Below are positions 42,107 to 52,123 of a stretch of DNA of 64,000 nt, piece after piece. The number at the start of each line of letters is the position of its first letter. Within the stretch, counting starts at the first letter, position 1. Made by a program: the position numbers and the translations under genes. Source of the DNA: CAYXVJ01 sp050309435 (lineage in GTDB: Bacteria; Bacillota; Clostridia; Saccharofermentanales; Fastidiosipilaceae); assembly GCA_050309435.1 (NCBI GenBank), contig JBNRMJ010000020.1, positions 1 through 64,000 on the forward strand, in the 5' to 3' direction. A model generated the notes under the pieces. It was not told the origin of the DNA. It saw only the letters and a list, made by a program, of their open reading frames with translations, and ran no database searches.

Positions 42107-44047
42107 TCACTGAGCGGACGCTTCTTCGATTTCGATGGCGACTTCAAGATAGCGGTCCTGATCTCTTTCCAATTGTTCCATGATTTCAGCCAGGCGCAGA
42201 TAAACATCTGCGCCTGTTTCTTCTGACAGACTCGCCTCGATTTCATCTTTTTCTGCTTCCAGCGCCTTGATGCGCCGATCCAGGTCGGCCAGTTCTTCTT
42301 GTCGTCTTGCGTTTTGGCGTCGCAGTTCCGCCGGATTGATACCGCTTCGTCTGGAGCGTGGCGAGGATGCTTCAGACTTTAATCGTCTTTCTTCCTGACG
42401 TTCTTCGGTCAGACGCTGTTGCTCCCGTACTTCGGCATCACGAGCCATTTTGCGGTAACTGTCGTAATTATAGAACTCTTTAACTTCCGTACCGATGAAA
42501 CCAAGGACTTTATGAGCCAGCTTATCGATGAAGAAACGGTCATGCGAAACTGCCAGTATCGCTCCGGTAAAATCAACCAGAGCTTGCTCGAGAATATCTC
42601 TGGAATGGATATCCAGATGGTTGGTAGGCTCATCGAGATAGAGCAGATCCGGCTCTTCTTCCAGTAAACAGCATAAATACAATCTTGATCGTTCGCCTCC
42701 GGAGAGAACGGAAATCTGCTTGAATACCGTTACATCCGTAAATCCGAAACGAGCCAAACGTGTACGAAGCACACCTTCCGGAAGATCGCTGCGTTTGGCC
42801 AGTTCTTCTATAACCGTAATAGTCTCGTCCTCGAAGGGAACATATTGACCCATAGCGGCATAACTGATTCCGCCGGCGAGTCTCACGACTCCTGCGAAGT
42901 CCTCGTCTTCGCCTCGCAGTAAACGCAGCAAGGTTGTCTTACCGCAACCGTTAGGTCCGACCATCACAAGATGTTCTCGGGCACCTAAGCTGAATTCCAC
43001 ATCGGAGAAAAGCGTTCTGTCCCCATATGATTTTTGAAGGCCGACAGCCGTCAGAATAGTTTTATCAGGATCTCCGTCCCGTTCCTTGGGAATAAAATGG
43101 AAGTTCATGCGACCCGGACCTGCGGCAAGCCTCTCTTTGGCACTCTCCAGTTGAGCGCTGAGTTTGGCAACTTTCTTTTCGCGGGAATGGTATGAACCAA
43201 AAGCCCGGTGTGAGAGCATGGTTTGAACAACTTCGCTTTCTCGTTTAACGGCTTCGCTTAAGCGGTTAACCTCCTGCCTCGCATAGTCCTGCTGAATGGC
43301 TTTCTCCTGAAGATACTGACTGTAATTGCCCGTATAAAGATATATTTTTCCGTTGGACAGTTCCGCAACCGATGTCGCACAGTGATCGATAAAGCTGCGA
43401 TCGTGAGAGATGAATATTACGGTACCGCCGAAGCGTTTGACGTAGTCTTCGAGCCACTCTATACCGGATACATCCAGATGGTTTGTGGGTTCGTCCAGCA
43501 TCAGGAGATCCGGTTCGCTGATAAGCAGTCTAGCCATCTGAACACGCATTCTCTCGCCGCCCGAAAGAGAGGATAAAGGCTGTTCCAGACTATCACCTTT
43601 AAATCCGAGAGCAGAGAGAATTTGAGCCAGGCGATGTTCGTAATCATATCCTCCCAGGCTCTCGAAAACAGCGGTCGCTTTGGCATATTCTCTTAATACG
43701 AAATCTCTTTCGCACTCGTTCGATGCGATGCTGATCTTATGTTCGAGAGATCTCATCAAGTCTTCTGCTGCTTTAAGTCTCGGATGATCCAAGGCACGTT
43801 CCTGATCGTTGCTGACCGGATCCAGCGTTTGACCAAGATAGCCGATCACGGTGCCCGAAGCCGTGACAATTCGCCCGGCGTCGATTGTCTCCTGTCCGGT
43901 TATCAGTTTAAAAAGCGTCGTTTTACCGGCTCCGTTCTCGCCGATTAAGGCCATTTTGTCGCCTTTATCCAAACGTAGCGATATCTGGTCCAGGAGCTTA
44001 CGCCCGAACCAGGACTTATCGACTGCTTCTATCGAAAGAATACTCAT
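42107..44047 (-). CDS. ABC-F family ATPase (ribosome-associated, two nucleotide-binding domains)
   Basis: This 646-residue soluble protein has two ATPase domains joined by the charged ABC-F linker and no membrane helices. Domain 1 has G-E-N-G-A-G-K-T-T, L-S-G-G-E-R-M-R-V and L-L-M-L-D-E-P-T-N-H-L-D. Domain 2 has G-P-N-G-C-G-K-T-T, L-S-G-G-E-R-S-R-L and L-L-Y-L-D-E-P-T-N-H-L-D. The C-terminal 110 residues (R-Q-N-A-R-R-Q-E-E-L-A-D-L-D) form a coiled coil. ABC-F proteins act at the ribosomal exit site in translation control or antibiotic protection; which applies here cannot be told. GGAGGTCAGG precedes the ATG on the minus strand. Confidence 0.93.
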   Translation of the reverse strand: MSILSIEAVDKSWFGRKLLDQISLRLDKGDKMALIGENGAGKTTLFKLITGQETIDAGRIVTASGTVIGYLGQTLDPVSNDQERALDHPRLKAAEDLMRSLEHKISIASNECERDFVLREYAKATAVFESLGGYDYEHRLAQILSALGFKGDSLEQPLSSLSGGERMRVQMARLLISEPDLLMLDEPTNHLDVSGIEWLEDYVKRFGGTVIFISHDRSFIDHCATSVAELSNGKIYLYTGNYSQYLQEKAIQQDYARQEVNRLSEAVKRESEVVQTMLSHRAFGSYHSREKKVAKLSAQLESAKERLAAGPGRMNFHFIPKERDGDPDKTILTAVGLQKSYGDRTLFSDVEFSLGAREHLVMVGPNGCGKTTLLRLLRGEDEDFAGVVRLAGGISYAAMGQYVPFEDETITVIEELAKRSDLPEGVLRTRLARFGFTDVTVFKQISVLSGGERSRLYLCCLLEEEPDLLYLDEPTNHLDIHSRDILEQALVDFTGAILAVSHDRFFIDKLAHKVLGFIGTEVKEFYNYDSYRKMARDAEVREQQRLTEERQEERRLKSEASSPRSRRSGINPAELRRQNARRQEELADLDRRIKALEAEKDEIEASLSEETGADVYLRLAEIMEQLERDQDRYLEVAIEIEEASAQ

Positions 44048-44188
44048 AACCTGACCTCCGTTATCCAGGTAATGATTATAACAGAGGCTTAGCTATCTTC
44101 GAAATCACAGGATATACATTCCTACACATCGGACAAAGTAAGCCATATGGTAGAATGTAAGCATACGTAAACCTGAGAGGAAGAATAA

Positions 44189-45886
44189 ATGCGAATAGTA
44201 TTTACAGCTGTTAACGCCAGCTTTATTCATAGCAATCTGGCCATACGCCAACTGGCTGCGGTCGCCCGTCAAACGATTCGTCGCGAATTGGCGTCCAGGC
44301 ATCCGGAGCAGGCATCCGAGATCGATATTGTGATCCGGGAGTACACAATAAACGAACGAAATGATGAAATTGTCCGGGATCTTTTTTCCCTGCAAGCGGA
44401 TATATATCTGTTCTCCGTATACATTTGGAACATCCGGGAGATCCGGGAATTGACTCAGGTTCTGGGAAAAGCACTGCCCTCGGCTTTAATCGGCCTGGGC
44501 GGTCCCGAAGTTTCTTATGATCCCGAAGAACAGCTTAGACTGGTACCTCAAGTACATTTCATCATTGCCGGGGAAGGCGAAAAAACCATCGATAAACTCT
44601 TAACCGTTCGTTACTCCAGACTCTGGCAGCAGCAGAGGATCATGAAGCCGGCCGATATTCTCCCCACGGTAATCCATGAACTGCCGAATGTAATCTGTCG
44701 CCATCCGGCCGGAGGTTACCTCTACGGCCCTCATGCTACAGCAGTGGATATGAGTACTTTGCCTTTCTCGTACGGAGAGGGCTTTCCTGATACGGAGAAT
44801 CGCATTGTATATTATGAAAGCAGTCGCGGTTGTCCATTCAAATGTGCATACTGCCTCTCGTCGGCAGAAGCCGGTGTTCGTGCCAAACCACTGGAACAAG
44901 TCTTTAAAGAACTAAGCTATTTCCTCGAGAATCCCGTGAGGCAGGTAAAATTCGTTGATCGCACTTTTAACTATAATCGAAAAAGAGCTCATGAAATCTG
45001 GTCTTTTCTTATCCGGCATGCAGAAGAAAAACTCGCGCAGGAGGAAGAAGCCCGCAAGCAAGGTCTGGACCTGACGATGGTCAGCAATCAGCCCACGGTC
45101 AGGCGAATCACCGGAGAGCGCGAAAGTGTTCTAACCAACTTCCATTTCGAAATAGCGGCAGATCTTCTAGACGATGATTTGATCGACTTGCTGCGTTCGG
45201 CACCGGCGGGACTGTTCCAGCTGGAGATCGGCGTTCAATCCACAGACGATACCGTGTTGTCTAATATCGACAGAAAACAGTCGATGGAGGATTTGTCTTT
45301 GAAAGTGAGACGCCTCCGCGAACGGGAGAACATGCATATTCATCTGGATTTGATCGCCGGCTTGCCCGGAGAAGACCTGGAAACATTCCGTAAATCTTTC
45401 AACGATGTCATGGCACTGCGACCGCATGCTCTGCAACTTGGCTTTCTAAAACTTCTGAAAGGCACCAAACTTCGTCGCGATGCCGATCGGGGAGAAGCCC
45501 TCTATAACAGCGAAGCTCCTTACGAAGTCATCAGCACGCGAGTACTGTCATATGCCGATTTGTATGTCTTAAAAGATATCGAGTGGCTGGTTGATCGGCT
45601 TTATAACTCGGGAGAGTATGTCCGTAGCATAGAAAGTCTAATGGGATCGAATGAAGATGCTTTTTCGGCATTCCATCATTTGGCATCGCATTTCCGCGCT
45701 CTGGGTGCTTTTGGTCGCCGGATTTCGAAGGATGAACTGACGGTCATGTTAAGTGATTTCTTTACTAAGCAAAGCGAACACGAGAGCGAAGTCGGCAGGA
45801 AGGCTTTATACCGTGATTTCATGGATCTGCCGCATCATAGCGAGCAGGACTGGGAGCGAATACATAAACGCTTTAGTTTTGACTAG
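44189..45886 (+). CDS. B12-binding domain / radical SAM protein, DUF4080 type
   Basis: This 565-residue protein has an N-terminal cobalamin-binding-like domain (about 1-140, with F-T-A-V-N-A-S-F-I-H-S-N-L-A-I-R and L-I-G-L-G-G-P-E-V-S-Y). The radical SAM core follows, with the cluster motif S-S-R-G-C-P-F-K-C-A-Y-C (C-x3-C-x2-C). The C-terminal DUF4080 region contains H-A-L-Q-L-G-F-L-K-L-L-K-G-T. Proteins of this type are common in Clostridia and their substrate is not established. GAGAGGAAG precedes the ATG. It is transcribed away from the ABC-F gene. Confidence 0.9.
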   Translation: MRIVFTAVNASFIHSNLAIRQLAAVARQTIRRELASRHPEQASEIDIVIREYTINERNDEIVRDLFSLQADIYLFSVYIWNIREIRELTQVLGKALPSALIGLGGPEVSYDPEEQLRLVPQVHFIIAGEGEKTIDKLLTVRYSRLWQQQRIMKPADILPTVIHELPNVICRHPAGGYLYGPHATAVDMSTLPFSYGEGFPDTENRIVYYESSRGCPFKCAYCLSSAEAGVRAKPLEQVFKELSYFLENPVRQVKFVDRTFNYNRKRAHEIWSFLIRHAEEKLAQEEEARKQGLDLTMVSNQPTVRRITGERESVLTNFHFEIAADLLDDDLIDLLRSAPAGLFQLEIGVQSTDDTVLSNIDRKQSMEDLSLKVRRLRERENMHIHLDLIAGLPGEDLETFRKSFNDVMALRPHALQLGFLKLLKGTKLRRDADRGEALYNSEAPYEVISTRVLSYADLYVLKDIEWLVDRLYNSGEYVRSIESLMGSNEDAFSAFHHLASHFRALGAFGRRISKDELTVMLSDFFTKQSEHESEVGRKALYRDFMDLPHHSEQDWERIHKRFSFD

Positions 45887-45948
45887 ATGATAATTTTGCC
45901 CAACTGGAGTAAAATTAATAATGACAGTTGCCTTCAGAAAGGAATTAA

Positions 45949-47307
45949 ATGATGTTGAAATTAAGTCTGGATAATACCGCCCCGTTTCTCCGCGAACACG
46001 AGCGGACAAACTTCATCCCTCAATTGGAACAAGCAGATCGCATGCTGCAGAAACAAGAAGGTCCCGGCAGCGATTACCTAGGTTGGGTAAAGCTTCCGGA
46101 GAATTACGATCGCGATGAATACAGTCGAATTAAAGACGCTGCTGCCCGTATCCGCGAAACTGCCGATGTTATGGTTGTTGTTGGTATCGGAGGATCGTAT
46201 CTGGGTGCCAGAGCCGTTATCGAAGCGCTGGCGAATAATTTCAGCCTGGGCATGAGAAAGGACGAGCGCAAGGGACCGGCAGTAGTTTTCGCCGGATACA
46301 ATCTTAGCGGTTCTTATCATGCGGATTTGTTTGATTTCCTGGCAGGTAAAGATGTTGTCGTTAACGTTATCTCAAAATCCGGTACAACTACGGAACCGGC
46401 TGTGGCATTCCGTATGTTTAAGAAATATATCGAAGAACGCTACGGCCGAGAAGAAGCCCGCAGGAGAATTTATGTCACTACCGATAAAGAGAGAGGTGCG
46501 CTTAAGACCCTGGCCGATCGCGAAGGTTACGAAAGCTTTATCGTGCCCGATGATGTCGGAGGTCGTTTCTCGGTCTTGACTGCTGTCGGTTTACTCCCCA
46601 TCGCCGTGACCGGAACCGACATCGATCAACTGATGGACGGTGCGAAGTCTGCTATGACGGATATGGCCGTGGCGAATCTTGACCGGAATCCCGCCTGGCA
46701 GTATGCGGCGGCGAGAAACAGTCTTTTACGCAGAGGTTATGCCATAGAGATCATGGTCAGTTATGAACCTCAAATGCACTTTTTCTCCGAATGGTGGAAG
46801 CAGCTTTACGGCGAGAGCGAAGGTAAAGACGGTCGAGGTTTATTTCCGGCTGCCGTTGATCTGACAGCCGATCTGCACTCCATGGGACAGTTTATACAAG
46901 ACGGTACCCGCAACTTGTTTGAAACGGTCATCCGGGCCGCCTCGCCTCGTCGCGCTTTGGTCGTGCCGCATGATCCGGAAAATATGGATGGACTGAATTT
47001 CCTCTCGGATCTCGACCTGGCTGATGTCAATAACCGTGCTATCGATGGTACGACAATTGCTCATGTCGACGGCGGGGTTCCCAATATCGCTATTACGGTA
47101 GATCAGTTCGACGCCTGGCATTTGGGTTACCTGATTTACTTCTTTGAGTATGCTTGTGGTTTATCCGGTCATCTCAATTCAGTCAATCCCTTCGACCAGC
47201 CCGGTGTAGAGGCCTATAAAAAGAACATGTTTGCCTTACTGGGTAAACCCGGTTTCGAAGAACTGAAGGCCGAACTTGAAACACGCTTGAACAAGAACAA
47301 TCAATAG
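45949..47307 (+). CDS. pgi: Glucose-6-phosphate isomerase
   Basis: The enzyme interconverts glucose-6-phosphate and fructose-6-phosphate. Conserved segments are V-V-V-G-I-G-G-S-Y-L-G-A-R-A, V-I-S-K-S-G-T-T-T-E-P-A-V-A-F-R (sugar phosphate site), D-D-V-G-G-R-F-S-V-L-T-A-V-G, and E-W-W-K-Q-L-Y-G-E-S-E-G-K-D. The 452-residue length is that of the short Gram-positive type. AAAGGA lies before the ATG pair at 45949/45952. A hairpin terminator follows at 47355. Confidence 0.97.
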   Translation: MMLKLSLDNTAPFLREHERTNFIPQLEQADRMLQKQEGPGSDYLGWVKLPENYDRDEYSRIKDAAARIRETADVMVVVGIGGSYLGARAVIEALANNFSLGMRKDERKGPAVVFAGYNLSGSYHADLFDFLAGKDVVVNVISKSGTTTEPAVAFRMFKKYIEERYGREEARRRIYVTTDKERGALKTLADREGYESFIVPDDVGGRFSVLTAVGLLPIAVTGTDIDQLMDGAKSAMTDMAVANLDRNPAWQYAAARNSLLRRGYAIEIMVSYEPQMHFFSEWWKQLYGESEGKDGRGLFPAAVDLTADLHSMGQFIQDGTRNLFETVIRAASPRRALVVPHDPENMDGLNFLSDLDLADVNNRAIDGTTIAHVDGGVPNIAITVDQFDAWHLGYLIYFFEYACGLSGHLNSVNPFDQPGVEAYKKNMFALLGKPGFEELKAELETRLNKNNQ

Positions 47308-47354
47308 CCTGATCTTGCCTTCATAAGCGAATAATAGATCGAAGATAGGTTTGG

Positions 47355-47381
47355 AGGCGATTCGTAAGAATCGCCTTCTTT
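47355..47381 (+). terminator. Terminator after pgi (stem 9 bp, GTAA loop)
   Basis: AGGCGATTC (47355-47363) pairs perfectly with GAATCGCCT (47368-47376) around a GNRA-type GTAA loop, then TCTTT. The short T-tract suggests partial read-through into the next gene, which starts 14 bases later. Confidence 0.6.
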
Positions 47382-47394
47382 AAAGGAATACGAG

Positions 47395-50025
47395 ATGCAG
47401 AAAATTAACTTGCCCCTAAGTCTCCTGAGAACGGTGGAGAAGCCTGCCCGCTATGTCGGCGGCGAACGAAATCAAATCCTGAAAGAGATTCCGGAAAATG
47501 ACAAGAAACTCTTGCGTTTCGCGTTTGCTTTTCCCGACACTTATGAAATTGCCATGTCCAATGCTGCACTCCAGATTATATACGGCCTCTTAAACGAGGA
47601 TGAAGATATCTGGTGCGAACGAGTCTTTGCTCCCTGGCCCGATATGGAAGAAAAACTTAGGAACGGCAATATTCCGCTCTTTACGCTGGAGTCCCGTACC
47701 CCCTTATCCGAACTGGATGTCATTGGATTTACCCTTCAGTACGAATTGTCTGTGACCAATGTCCTGAACATGCTTGATCTGGCCGGCATACCTCTTTATG
47801 CAAAGGACAGAAGCAGGAAAGACCCGCTAATCTGTGCAGGCGGACCCGTGATATATAATCCGGAACCGATGGCGGACTTTTTTGATTTTATCTTGATCGG
47901 CGATGCCGAGGAAACGTTATTACCGGTAATGGATGAAATCAAAAAGTATAAAGATGACGAAAGTCTCTCCAAGGATGAACTTTTTTTGAGACTTGCTTCC
48001 ATGCCGGGTATATATGTGCCGTCTTTATACGAGGTCAGTTATAGAGCAGACGGCACCATCGAAACGATCGCAGCGGTCAACGATAAAGTACCGTCTCGAA
48101 TAAAAAAGGCCGTTGTAACGGATTTGGACCGGGTATATTACCCGATACAACCCATTGTCCCGAATACGGATATTGTCCATGACCGAATGTTTCTGGAAAT
48201 TTTTCGCGGCTGCCCGCGTGGATGCCGTTTCTGCCAGGCGGGTATCGCTTATCGGCCAATGCGCGAGAAGTCGCCGGAACTGCTGACGGATCAGGCCTGT
48301 GCCATCGCGGCTGCGACAGGGTACGACGAACTGGGCACGCTTTCCTTGTCCACATCCGATTACAGCTGTTTACCCGAGTTAACGGATGCTCTGCTTGATT
48401 CCTTTACCGAGAAACGAATCAGTTTGTCTTTACCATCTCTGCGAGTGGATAACTTCTCGATGGATTTACTGGATAAAGTCAGCAATACAAGAAAGAGCGG
48501 TCTGACCTTCGCACCCGAGGCCGGTACACAGCGTATGCGCGATGTTATCAATAAAGGGGTTACCGAAGAGGAACTTATGACTTCCATGCGCCTGGCTTTC
48601 GAAGGCGGTTATGATCGGGTCAAACTGTACTTTATGCTGGGTCTGCCCGGCGAAACCGATGAAGATGTGCTCGGTATCTCGGATCTGGCCCGAAAAATAC
48701 TGGATCTTTACGCCAAGGTGCATGCCGGCAAGCGCAAGCGTCGCCTCGACCTCACCGTCAGCACCTCGCTTTTCATCCCGAAACCGATGACTCCATTTCA
48801 GTGGGTCGGTCAAGTTGCCACGGAAGAGCTTCTTCGACGCCGGGATCTGTTAAAAGAGCATATGCCGGATCAGGTCCGTTATAATTACCACGAAGCTAAA
48901 AGCTCGCTATGGGAAGCCGTTTTATCGAGAGGCGATCGACGACTGGCTCCCATGATCCATGAAGTATGGAAAAAAGGTCAGACTTTTGATTCCTGGGACG
49001 AGCATTTCAATGACGAGAACTGGCAGGCAGCTGCCGAGAAAACAAATATCGATCCCGCCTTTTACGCACTGCGCGAGCGTCGGGCCGATGAACTCTTGCC
49101 CTGGTCTCATATCGATTGCGGTGTCAGCGAACGCTTCTTGATGAGGGAGTGGGAGAAAGCGAAAAGAGCAGAGTTGACTTTGGAATGTCGTTTGGACTGT
49201 CAGGCGTGCGGCGCCCAGCATTATCGGAGCGGAATCTGCCCGACAAGCAAGAACTCTTTATCTGTAAAGAGAAGTGCATTCATCCCCAAGCGCCTGTCAC
49301 GTAACGATAACTTAACCAATGAGAGTCCCGATCGTCACACGAATCATGCTACGATTGAAGAACGTTTTACCATGCGTTTACTCTTCTCAAGGAACGGGCA
49401 GGCAGCCATGCTTGCTCATTTGGATGTGATGCGCAGTTTCGAGCGAAGCCTGCGTCGGGCGGATATCCCGATGCAATACTCCGAAGGTTTTAATCCCAGA
49501 CCTTTACTGGTCTTTGCTCTGCCTTTGAGCGTGGGACTCGAAGCAGCAAACGATTGTGTCGACATCGGCATGACGGAAATCAGGCAGCCGGAGGAGTTTC
49601 TAAGGAAGCTAAACGAAGTCTTGCCTTCGGGTTTTCGTGCGAACGAAGCTCGCCTGATCGAAGGAAAAGCGTCTAGTGTCATGGCTCAGGTAAGGGCAGC
49701 GGGGTATCGCTTTGTGTTCCCGCAAGCCGGCAGTTTTGGCGGGAAACTAATGGCTCGGGAGGAGCTGGTTGTACCGAAGTTTACGAAAGGAAAACTAAAG
49801 CCTCTTGACATCAGACCGCGGATTCTGCGCTCAGTGCCTGTCGATGAAGATACATTGGAGGTCCTGGTGAAGGCAGGCTCGACAGATAACCTGCGTGCGG
49901 ACCTGCTATTGGATGCTATGGTACTTCATCTCGGTCTGAACAGGGAAACAGCGGATAATGCCCGCATGATCCGAATAAAGCTTTATGGATACGATCAAGA
50001 GGAAAAATTATTCGAAATTAGATAA
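47395..50025 (+). CDS. Radical SAM protein (TIGR03960 type) fused to a DUF2344 domain
   Basis: This 876-residue protein has two parts. Residues 1-625 match the TIGR03960 group: an N-terminal B12-binding-like region with F-P-D-T-Y-E-I-A-M-S-N, then the radical SAM cluster motif F-R-G-C-P-R-G-C-R-F-C-Q-A-G (C-x3-C-x2-C). After about 660, M-R-L-L-F-S-R-N-G-Q-A-A-M-L-A-H-L-D and Y-S-E-G-F-N-P-R-P mark a DUF2344 (TIGR03936) domain. In many genomes these are neighbouring genes, often before ribonuclease G; here they are one frame. Function is not established; RNA modification is often suggested from context. AAAGGAA precedes the ATG. Confidence 0.92.
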   Translation: MQKINLPLSLLRTVEKPARYVGGERNQILKEIPENDKKLLRFAFAFPDTYEIAMSNAALQIIYGLLNEDEDIWCERVFAPWPDMEEKLRNGNIPLFTLESRTPLSELDVIGFTLQYELSVTNVLNMLDLAGIPLYAKDRSRKDPLICAGGPVIYNPEPMADFFDFILIGDAEETLLPVMDEIKKYKDDESLSKDELFLRLASMPGIYVPSLYEVSYRADGTIETIAAVNDKVPSRIKKAVVTDLDRVYYPIQPIVPNTDIVHDRMFLEIFRGCPRGCRFCQAGIAYRPMREKSPELLTDQACAIAAATGYDELGTLSLSTSDYSCLPELTDALLDSFTEKRISLSLPSLRVDNFSMDLLDKVSNTRKSGLTFAPEAGTQRMRDVINKGVTEEELMTSMRLAFEGGYDRVKLYFMLGLPGETDEDVLGISDLARKILDLYAKVHAGKRKRRLDLTVSTSLFIPKPMTPFQWVGQVATEELLRRRDLLKEHMPDQVRYNYHEAKSSLWEAVLSRGDRRLAPMIHEVWKKGQTFDSWDEHFNDENWQAAAEKTNIDPAFYALRERRADELLPWSHIDCGVSERFLMREWEKAKRAELTLECRLDCQACGAQHYRSGICPTSKNSLSVKRSAFIPKRLSRNDNLTNESPDRHTNHATIEERFTMRLLFSRNGQAAMLAHLDVMRSFERSLRRADIPMQYSEGFNPRPLLVFALPLSVGLEAANDCVDIGMTEIRQPEEFLRKLNEVLPSGFRANEARLIEGKASSVMAQVRAAGYRFVFPQAGSFGGKLMAREELVVPKFTKGKLKPLDIRPRILRSVPVDEDTLEVLVKAGSTDNLRADLLLDAMVLHLGLNRETADNARMIRIKLYGYDQEEKLFEIR

Positions 50026-50035
50026 GGAAGCAAAT

Positions 50036-52111
50036 ATGTCTAGAGAGCAGATAATCCTACCGTCATATGTTCAAACGGGTATGGTCCTTCAGCAGAAGGT
50101 TCCTTTTCTTCTGGAAGGTAAGTCGATAGCCGGTACGACTCTGGATCTGGAATTGCAGAGAAGGCCGCCCGACGGCGAGGCCAAAGTGTTTCACACCCGT
50201 CAATACGGTGTGATACATAAAGATTCCACCATTGTCGACGAGAACGGTCGTTTTCGCTTTCGACTGCCTGCGCTCGAGATGTCCTTTAGTCCGTTATCTT
50301 TAACCATACAAGCGATTAAGCCTGATGACCGGGAAGAGAAAGCATACATAAGGGCTCCCGGCAAACCGCGGCCTCTGCCTGATCTCATTGTGATCGATGA
50401 TATTCTGGTCGGTGAAGTTTGGGTCAGCGGAGGTCAGGATAACATGGTTCTGCCTCTGTCCGCGGCCGACGAGGGTAATTACAGACATCTTCTGGATCAA
50501 AATGATTTCGTGCGCTTCTTCATGCAAAACGAAGAGGGAAAAGCTGAAGACGAAGAGTTTTCGTTTACTCCCAGAGAGCATGCTTCCGGAGCAAGATGGA
50601 CCCGTGCGGGGCGGATTATCGATTTACGTCAGGTCAGTGCTGTGGCAGCCTGGTTTGCGCATGATCTGAATCGCCGTCTTCGAGTTCCCGTCGGTATCGT
50701 CAGTACGGAAGTTAATGCCGGTCTCATTCACAGCTGGATCGATAAAGAGAGTTTGGAATCATCAGAAATATGCCGCGATCATTTACGGCGAATCGGCCTT
50801 GACAGAGACGAGAACAGTTGGGTAACCGGCGGCGAGGATGCCCGCTTTCAACCGACAGTATTCTTTAATCATAAAATTGCGCCTCTAAAAGGTCTTACCT
50901 GTCGCGGTTATTTGTGGTATCAGGGAGAAAGCGATATCGCGTTTCCTTCATATTACAAGGAAGCTTTACCATTATTGATCTCGAGCTGGAAGAAAATTTT
51001 CGTTAATCCCAAAGGCGAGGAGCCGGCTTTTATCTATACACAATTGGCACCTTACCATTATGCGTCTTTGAAAGCAGATGCTCTGGTTCGCTTTAACTTA
51101 ATGCTAAGCGAAGTTCGAACGAAACTGGGCGTTCCCGCTGCTCTGATTGCAACTCACGATCTTCCTCTGGTTTATGACAAGCTTCCCGAAGACTGGAAAC
51201 ATCCTTTGCATCCTCAGGTGAAACGACCGATCGGAGAGCGAATGGCAGCCGCTGCTCTTGGTATGGTATACCAGCAGAAAGCACCGCCTACGTCACCTGA
51301 AATCAAGCAGATTAAGACAGTTGGCGACAAGCTTATGTTATCTTTCGATTACTGCTTCAGCAATCTTCGTTTAAGGGGACAAGAGAACACCTTGAGAGGC
51401 TTTAGCATCGCGGGTGAAGATCAGCTTTTCCATACGGCTCAGGCACGCCTCTTGTATGGTGTTCAAGTCATGCTCTGGCATCCGGATATCAAAAAGCCGG
51501 TATACGCTCAGTATGCGATGAATGAATTGAACCAGGATGCAAATCTCATTACCGATGATAATATGGCTGTCTTGCCGTTTACCACGCTACCAGACGGTCC
51601 GAAAGTTCTGCCGGATATGAGTATCTTGTCTCTTGACAGTCTAACGATTTGGGCCTATACACCTGCGGATCGACCCGAACCTTTACCCGAGCATGCCTCG
51701 ATGTTGTCCCGCTACAGGAGTACTAAAAATGCCAGAGTGAGTTATCGTTTGGAAACTGCCAATCATCTGGAAGGCGAAGCGGCCACCTCGATTCGTTATC
51801 AGGCCGATAGTCCGGTTTTCAAGATATTGATACAAGATCAACGCTATCCGTCGCTGCGTCCGCGTTTTAGCTTTAGACCTTATAGACGATTGACTTTAAG
51901 AGTCTTTAATCCTGATTCGCGAAGCAAAGAGCTTCGGTTCTGCGGACAAGGCGAATGGGTGAAGGTGGAGCAACGTCTGGCCTGGCAGATTCTGACTTTC
52001 CCGATCGACGAAAGCTTTAATGACGATGGATTTTACTTCGAACTGAAGGATAACAGGCGTGAAGGCGAATTGATTTTCGACCAGATGCAACTGTGGAGAA
52101 ATGATGATTAA
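50036..52111 (+). CDS. Sialate O-acetylesterase-like SGNH protein with catalytic Ser replaced by Asp
   Basis: This 691-residue protein has the layout of sialic-acid 9-O-acetylesterases. It opens with L-P-S-Y-V-Q-T-G-M-V-L-Q-Q-K-V-P, then V-G-E-V-W-V-S-G-G-Q-D-N-M (125-137), G-Y-L-W-Y-Q-G-E-S-D-I, and H-P-L-H-P-Q-V-K-R-P-I-G-E-R near the end of the hydrolase part. The block that normally reads G-Q-S-N-M has Asp135, so the nucleophile is missing; the downstream His block is kept. The last 180 residues look like a beta-rich carbohydrate-binding domain. There is no signal peptide. The frame opens at 49985, but AAGGAA at 50024-50029 supports ATG 50036. rsmA follows after 12 bases. Confidence 0.82.
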   Translation: MSREQIILPSYVQTGMVLQQKVPFLLEGKSIAGTTLDLELQRRPPDGEAKVFHTRQYGVIHKDSTIVDENGRFRFRLPALEMSFSPLSLTIQAIKPDDREEKAYIRAPGKPRPLPDLIVIDDILVGEVWVSGGQDNMVLPLSAADEGNYRHLLDQNDFVRFFMQNEEGKAEDEEFSFTPREHASGARWTRAGRIIDLRQVSAVAAWFAHDLNRRLRVPVGIVSTEVNAGLIHSWIDKESLESSEICRDHLRRIGLDRDENSWVTGGEDARFQPTVFFNHKIAPLKGLTCRGYLWYQGESDIAFPSYYKEALPLLISSWKKIFVNPKGEEPAFIYTQLAPYHYASLKADALVRFNLMLSEVRTKLGVPAALIATHDLPLVYDKLPEDWKHPLHPQVKRPIGERMAAAALGMVYQQKAPPTSPEIKQIKTVGDKLMLSFDYCFSNLRLRGQENTLRGFSIAGEDQLFHTAQARLLYGVQVMLWHPDIKKPVYAQYAMNELNQDANLITDDNMAVLPFTTLPDGPKVLPDMSILSLDSLTIWAYTPADRPEPLPEHASMLSRYRSTKNARVSYRLETANHLEGEAATSIRYQADSPVFKILIQDQRYPSLRPRFSFRPYRRLTLRVFNPDSRSKELRFCGQGEWVKVEQRLAWQILTFPIDESFNDDGFYFELKDNRREGELIFDQMQLWRNDD

Positions 52112-52123
52112 GAGAGCAGTAAG

